From CAZRIT01 sp964600225 (lineage in GTDB: Bacteria > Bacillota > Clostridia > Christensenellales > CAG-138), in assembly GCA_964600225.1 (NCBI GenBank), contig CAZRIT010000065.1:1-10613 (forward strand): DNA of 10,613 nt, read 5' to 3'. This document shows positions 5,793 through 10,613 of this stretch, one piece after another; the first letter of the stretch is position 1, and each line of letters opens with the position of its first letter. The notes below the pieces were generated by a model that made no database searches, was not told where the DNA came from, and was given only the letters and a program-made list of their open reading frames with translations. A program made the position numbers and the translations under genes.

Positions 5793-6268
5793 CCGATGAT
5801 ACCCCCGATCAACAGCGAAATGCACACCGCGTATACAAGCGCAAGCAGGTTCCGCCGCACGGCCGTTTTCCTGCCAAAATACTTGCTTTCCACGGGCAGC
5901 GTCACCACGCCGACCATCATCAGGGTCGTGACAAACATGGTAATCTGCCCGTAACCCGCCCCCGCCTGTAACAGCGACGCCGCCAATGGAAACGCCACAA
6001 ACCCCGGTATCAGCGTAATCGACCCGATCACCGCGGCGATTGCCATGCCCGCCGCGCCCGATTCCGCGCCAAGCAGCCGCGAAATGGTGCCCGCATCCAG
6101 CACCGCAAGCAGCATGCCGATGATCATCAATACAGCAAGAAACTGCGGCAGGATGTTTTCAAATGATTTCCACGCCTTTTTCAGCGCCAGCTTCGTCTTT
6201 TCCCGACTTTTCAAAAAGGATAGCGCAAGCAGCGCCGCCGCCGCGCCGTAGAGTAAGATGGTCAGCAT
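5789..6268 (-). CDS. Half-size permease (ArsP/YraQ, DUF318-like), first subunit
   Basis: A 159-residue integral membrane protein. About four to five hydrophobic segments are visible: residues 1-18, 40-57, 72-100, 108-125 and 141-158. A basic loop (SREKTKLALKKAWK, 21-34) follows the first helix. The motif IPGFVAFPLAASLL (87-100) is typical of the DUF318 permease family, whose fused members have about 300-340 residues with two such repeats. Here the repeats are encoded by two overlapping genes, so a heterodimer is expected. The start at 6268 has GGGGGAC just upstream on the minus strand. NifX-like and DUF134 genes precede it in the same orientation, indicating one operon. Metalloid or metal-complex export is possible by family analogy only. 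Confidence 0.78.
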   Translation of the reverse strand: MLTILLYGAAAALLALSFLKSREKTKLALKKAWKSFENILPQFLAVLMIIGMLLAVLDAGTISRLLGAESGAAGMAIAAVIGSITLIPGFVAFPLAASLLQAGAGYGQITMFVTTLMMVGVVTLPVESKYFGRKTAVRRNLLALVYAVCISLLIGGIIG

Positions 6269-6338
6269 ACGTCCCCCGCATAAAGCTTTTGGTCAGCGGG
6301 CGACGCATTACTTTCCACCGCCCGCCGCAAGTCGTCGT

Positions 6339-6755
6339 TCAGTGTTCGTGCCCGCCGCAGTGGTGATGGTGCTGCCCCTCGCCGCAGCCGTGCGTGCCGC
6401 AGTCAGAACCGTGGTGCGCGCCGTGATGCGTGCACAGCACGTTCGGGTCGTAGGTCAGGCTGCCATTGAGCAGGCGTTCCACCGCGCTGTCGGCCTCCCC
6501 CGTGACCCCGCCGTACAGGCGGATGCCCGCCTCGTCCAGCGCAAGGCGCGCGCCGCCGCCGATGCCGCCGCAGATGAGCGTATCCACGCCCAGCCCCTTG
6601 AGCATGCCCGCCAGCGCGCTGTGCCCGCTGCCGTTGGTGCCAATGACGGCCGCGCTTTGGACTGCGCCGTTTTCCACATCGTACACCTTGAACTGTTCGG
6701 TGTGGCCAAAGTGCTGATAAACCTGCCCGTTTTCGTATGTCACTGCAATCTTCAT
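6339..6755 (-). CDS. NifX/NifB-type (MTH1175-like) cofactor-binding protein with His/Cys-rich tail
   Basis: A 138-residue cytoplasmic protein. The start is ATG 6755, with AAGGAG eight bases upstream; the open frame extends further but only through the neighbouring gene. Residues 1-103 form a dinitrogenase iron-molybdenum-cofactor-type domain: MKIAVTYENGQVYQHFGHTEQFKVYDV, then LICGGIGGGARLALDEAGI and YGGVTGEADSAVERLL. The family includes NifX, the NifB C-terminus and the orange protein of Desulfovibrio, which bind metal-sulfur cofactors. Residues 108-138 are a tail with 11 histidines and 4 cysteines, including HHHH, a likely metal-binding or sensing segment. The start overlaps the DUF134 stop (ATGA, 6752-6755). 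No nitrogenase genes are visible, so nitrogen fixation is not implied. A metal chaperone or sensor for the adjacent permease is inferred. Confidence 0.85.
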   Translation of the reverse strand: MKIAVTYENGQVYQHFGHTEQFKVYDVENGAVQSAAVIGTNGSGHSALAGMLKGLGVDTLICGGIGGGARLALDEAGIRLYGGVTGEADSAVERLLNGSLTYDPNVLCTHHGAHHGSDCGTHGCGEGQHHHHCGGHEH

Positions 6756-7123
6756 GTTTCGTTCTCCTTTTCGATATCGTTTCGGTGACAGCGTCCCCCG
6801 CCGCGACTCCCGCAGCAGCCTTGCGCGCGATCCTCGCAAAGGGTGTATTCGCCGCCTGCAATGGATAGCTCCTTTTCGTGAACAAGGCATTCCGCCAGCT
6901 TGACGCGCGCGCTGTTATAGATGGCCTGCGCGGTCGTGCGCGCCACGTCCATCTGCATGGCGCACTGCTCCTGCGTCATGCCCTCCAGATCGATCAGGCG
7001 GATGCTTTCAAACTCGTCCACCGTCATGGTGATGACCCTGCGCGGCGCGTCCGCCTCCAGCGGCCCGAAACGCCCGCAGCGCGGCATGGCGCAGATGCGC
7101 CGCCGCTTACACGGCCTCGGCAT
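6752..7123 (-). CDS. DUF134 family DNA-binding protein
   Basis: A 123-residue protein. I chose ATG 7123 because the family begins MPRP-K-RR-C-P and GGGGAG lies upstream on the minus strand; a longer reading from 7150 would overlap operator 1. Residues 1-18 are MPRPCKRRRICAMPRCGR. A helix-turn-helix resembling sigma-factor region 4 follows: VDEFESIRLIDLEGMTQEQCAMQMDVARTT with recognition helix about residues 55-75. The C-terminal 30 residues are cysteine-rich (LCEDRAQGCCGSRGGGRCH), a possible metal or cluster site. Family members commonly neighbour NifX-like proteins and are believed to be regulators. It leads the operon and overlaps the NifX-like gene by four bases. Auto-control of its own operon is inferred. 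Confidence 0.82.
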   Translation of the reverse strand: MPRPCKRRRICAMPRCGRFGPLEADAPRRVITMTVDEFESIRLIDLEGMTQEQCAMQMDVARTTAQAIYNSARVKLAECLVHEKELSIAGGEYTLCEDRAQGCCGSRGGGRCHRNDIEKENET

Positions 7124-7143
7124 GCTTTTCACTCCCCTTATTA

Positions 7144-7157
7144 TTGGCATATGCCAT
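7144..7157. promoter_or_regulatory. Operator 1: TTGGC-N4-GCCAT palindrome
   Basis: TTGGCATATGCCAT contains the perfect 12-bp palindrome TGGCATATGCCA. Its 5-4-5 geometry is that of Crp/Fnr-family sites (compare TTGAT-N4-ATCAA). It lies just downstream of the predicted transcription start of the DUF134 operon, where binding would block it. Confidence 0.7.
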
Positions 7158-7167
7158 TTATGGCTTC

Positions 7168-7195
7168 ATGATACGATGTTTTTGGCATATGTCAA
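7168..7195 (-). promoter_or_regulatory. Promoter of the DUF134-NifX-permease operon
   Basis: On the minus strand TTGACA (7190-7195) and TATCAT (7168-7173) are separated by 16 bases, a near-consensus housekeeping promoter. It leads to the ribosome-binding site and ATG at 7123. Its -35 overlaps operator 2, and operator 1 lies a few bases past the expected start point, so both sites can repress. Confidence 0.7.
7182..7195. promoter_or_regulatory. Operator 2: TTGGC-N4-GTCAA palindrome
   Basis: TTGGCATATGTCAA differs from a perfect TTGGC-N4-GCCAA palindrome at one base and shares TTGGCATATG with operator 1. Its centre is 38 bp from that of operator 1. It overlaps the -35 of the minus-strand promoter and lies nine bases upstream of the -35 of the plus-strand promoter, so one bound protein could affect both directions. 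Confidence 0.7.
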
Positions 7196-7204
7196 TATCG
7201 ACAT

Positions 7205-7232
7205 TTGACTTGCGGCCAAAATCCCGTATAAT
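7205..7232 (+). promoter_or_regulatory. Promoter of the Crp/Fnr regulator gene
   Basis: TTGACT (7205-7210) and a consensus TATAAT (7227-7232) are separated by 16 bases. The ribosome-binding site GAGGTGG follows at 7240-7246 and the ATG at 7252, giving a short leader. The centre of operator 2 falls about 50 bases upstream of the expected start point. Confidence 0.75.
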
Positions 7233-7251
7233 CAAAGCGAGGTGGAAACGA

Positions 7252-7908
7252 ATGTCGCTGGAACGGTATTTCCCGGTTTGGGATCGGCTGACGGATGCGC
7301 AGCAGACCGCATTGCGGCAGGCCGCTGTGTTTCGCACGGCGCCCAAGGGAACGCTGCTGCACAACGGCGCGGCGGACTGCGTGGGACTGTTTTTGATACG
7401 CAGCGGGCGGCTGCGGGCATTCATCCTGTCCGACGAGGGCAAGGAGGTAACGCTCTACCGCCTGTTTGAACGGGATATGTGCCTGTTTTCGGCCTCCTGC
7501 ATCATGCAGAGCATTCAGTTTGACATCACCATCGAGGCCGAGACGGACGCAGAGATGTGGATCATCCCGCCCGACGTCTACAAGGGCCTGATGGAGGAAT
7601 CCGCCGCCGTGGCCAACTACACCAACGAGCTGATGGCCACGCGCTTTTCCGAGGTGATGTGGCTGGTTGAGCAGATCATGTGGAAGAGCTTCGATCGGCG
7701 GCTGGCTGCCTTCCTGCTGGCGGAGAGCGCGCTGGAGGACAGCGATACGCTCAACATCACGCACGATAAAATCGCCGCGCACATGGGCACGGCGCGCGAG
7801 GTGGTTTCCCGCATGCTCAGCTATTTTCGCGCCGAGGGCATGGTGACGCTGTCGCGCGGGACGGTCACGCTGGCCGATCGGCGTCGGCTGCAAACGCTGG
7901 CGGGGTGA
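7252..7908 (+). CDS. Crp/Fnr family transcriptional regulator
   Basis: A 218-residue cytoplasmic DNA-binding regulator. ATG 7252 is chosen because a GAGGTGG site precedes it and the protein then begins at the family's normal position; longer in-frame starts lie inside the promoter. An N-terminal cyclic-nucleotide-binding-like beta-roll covers about 15-120 (FLIRSGRLRAFILSDEGKEVTLYRL). It lacks the usual arginine-serine cAMP contact and has C43, C77 and C83, the last two in CLFSASC. A dimerisation helix lies at about 115-145. The C-terminal winged helix (about 150-210) has recognition helix TAREVVSRMLSYF, with E183, S186 and R187 matching the ExxSR signature of Fnr proteins. No four-cysteine Fe-S pattern is seen, so the signal is unknown. 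The gene is divergent from the DUF134 operon with Crp/Fnr-type operators between, suggesting control of that operon and of itself. Confidence 0.9.
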   Translation: MSLERYFPVWDRLTDAQQTALRQAAVFRTAPKGTLLHNGAADCVGLFLIRSGRLRAFILSDEGKEVTLYRLFERDMCLFSASCIMQSIQFDITIEAETDAEMWIIPPDVYKGLMEESAAVANYTNELMATRFSEVMWLVEQIMWKSFDRRLAAFLLAESALEDSDTLNITHDKIAAHMGTAREVVSRMLSYFRAEGMVTLSRGTVTLADRRRLQTLAG

Positions 7909-8170
7909 ATGCGCGGCATGCGCTATGCGGTCATCCCTAGGAACGTCCGCCGCTGCGGGACAGATTCTTCGCCTGCGGCTCAGAATGACAAGCCCTTTTC
8001 CCATTCACAGGGCGTCCGCTGCCGCGGACAGATTCTTCGCCTGCGGCTCAGAATGACAGTGCGTGAAGCAACCTTCAGAGTGACAGTGCGCGAAGTGACC
8101 CTCGGCATGACAAGCCCCGCCGTGTCATTCCGAGGAGCGGAAGCAACGAGGAATCTTTGTTTACAAAAGA
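7909..8170. other. Gene-free region with repeat copies
   Basis: No credible gene. The region consists of two nearly identical plus-oriented repeat copies, degenerate fragments (CAGAGTGACA, GGCATGACA) and one inverted copy starting GTCATTCCGAGGAGCG at 8124 and running into GAGGAATCTTTGTTT. It has the same repeat family as 3058-3685, on the other side of the iron-protein and permease blocks. Confidence 0.7.
7944..8058 (+). repeat. Two direct copies of the dispersed repeat
   Basis: Copies at 7944-7990 and 8013-8058 share CGTCCGC, GGACAGATTCTTCGCC and TGCGGCTCAGAATGACA and differ by only a few bases. They match the copy at 3463-3513. An inverted copy at about 8124-8161 (GTCATTCCGAGGAGCG, GAGGAATCTTTGTTT) makes the whole stretch a possible foldback. 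Confidence 0.8.
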
Positions 8171-8194
8171 GCCTGCCCTTGAGGGCAGGCTTTT
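8171..8194. terminator. Bidirectional rho-independent terminator between Crp/Fnr gene and trxA
   Basis: GCCTGCCC (8171-8178) and GGGCAGGC (8183-8190) form a perfect 8-bp stem with a four-base loop. It is followed by TTTT on the plus strand and by TCTTTT on the minus strand. It lies between two convergent genes and 33 bases past the trxA stop, so it can serve both. Confidence 0.85.
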
Positions 8195-8226
8195 GATTGC
8201 TTTCCGACATGCTTGCGATGAGCCAA

Positions 8227-8535
8227 TCAGTCCAGCAGCGACAGGATCTGCTGCTTGGGCTGCGCGCCCATAGAGCGGTTGACGACCTTGCCATCCTTGA
8301 TGACCACCAGCGTGGGGATGCTCATCACCCGAAACTGCGCCGCCAGCGCCTGCTGCTCGTCCACGTTGACCTTGCCCACCTTGATGGTTGGCGTCTCCGC
8401 GGCAATTTCATCGACAATGGGCGATACCGCGCGGCACGGGCCGCACCAGCTTGCCCAGAAATCCAGCAGTACGGGCTTATCGCTCTCGATCACTTCCTTT
8501 TGAAAGTTATCCTGCGTAATGGTGAATACCGACAT
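8227..8535 (-). CDS. trxA: Thioredoxin
   Basis: A 102-residue cytoplasmic disulfide reductase, normal length for thioredoxin. The WCGPC active site is at residues 30-34, the buried aspartate is D25 and the cis-proline is P74 in SIPTLVVIKDGK. It would be reduced by thioredoxin reductase, which is not in the window. The start is ATG 8535, preceded by AAAGGAGG. It follows the sensor kinase gene by 47 bases in the same direction, so it may be co-transcribed; no clear separate promoter was found in that gap. The terminator at 8171-8194 ends the unit. Confidence 0.95.
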   Translation of the reverse strand: MSVFTITQDNFQKEVIESDKPVLLDFWASWCGPCRAVSPIVDEIAAETPTIKVGKVNVDEQQALAAQFRVMSIPTLVVIKDGKVVNRSMGAQPKQQILSLLD

Positions 8536-8582
8536 GGTTGCTTCCTCCTTTGGTTCGGTTTACGGTTAGTATATCCGCAATG

Positions 8583-10613
<2,031 letters not shown>

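Noticed and set aside
6296..6325. 7-bp inverted repeat GCGGGCG / CGCCCGC between the NifX-like and permease genes
   Set aside because: Short stem, 16-base loop and no T-run; in DNA this GC-rich it may be chance and is not supported as a terminator.
6339..6755. Evidence for a nitrogen-fixation locus
   Set aside because: Only a NifX-like domain is present; no nifH, nifD, nifK or full nifB, and the family has many members outside nitrogen fixation.

Overview
The window is GC-rich bacterial chromosomal DNA with strong Shine-Dalgarno sites, coupled (overlapping) genes and rubredoxin, ferredoxin and lactate-racemase-family genes. This suggests an anaerobic Gram-positive, most likely a high-GC member of the Clostridia (Bacillota). 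That placement is inferred from gene content and I cannot refine it.

Layout. (1) 1-2954, plus strand: the 3' end of a type II (archaeal-type) glyceraldehyde-3-phosphate dehydrogenase, an archaeal-type phosphoglycerate kinase and a LarA-family nickel-pincer racemase homologue. A hairpin with a T-run sits between the first two genes and a strong terminator closes the unit. (2) 2955-3695: no gene, but many copies of a dispersed repeat built on GTCATTCC / CAGAATGAC ends, plus a GC-rich hairpin. (3) 3696-4852, minus strand: an iron-protein operon of a rubredoxin/helical/rubredoxin-like fusion followed by a 4Fe-4S protein overlapping it by one base, preceded by a Fur-box-like palindrome. (4) 4972-7123, minus strand: DUF134 regulator, NifX-like protein with a His/Cys-rich tail, and two half-size permeases. 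The second permease is broken near its 3' end by a 270-bp element with 18-bp terminal inverted repeats, and its last membrane helix lies stranded on the far side. (5) 7252-7908, plus strand: a Crp/Fnr regulator divergent from group 4. The shared intergenic region holds two near-identical palindromes (TTGGC-N4-GYCAA type) and a well-formed promoter in each direction. (6) 7909-8226: more copies of the dispersed repeat and a bidirectional terminator. (7) 8227-10613, minus strand: thioredoxin, preceded by a hybrid sensor histidine kinase with two receiver domains, cut by the window edge.

How the genes fit together. Group 1 carries out the lower-glycolysis steps from glyceraldehyde-3-phosphate to 3-phosphoglycerate with archaeal-type enzymes and adds a 2-hydroxyacid racemase or epimerase. 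Groups 4 and 5 look like one regulated module: a Crp/Fnr sensor and a DUF134 regulator controlling a cofactor- or metal-binding NifX-like protein and a two-gene permease. Its substrate is not evident. It is the best candidate here for an under-described system, and in this genome its transporter appears damaged by a mobile element.
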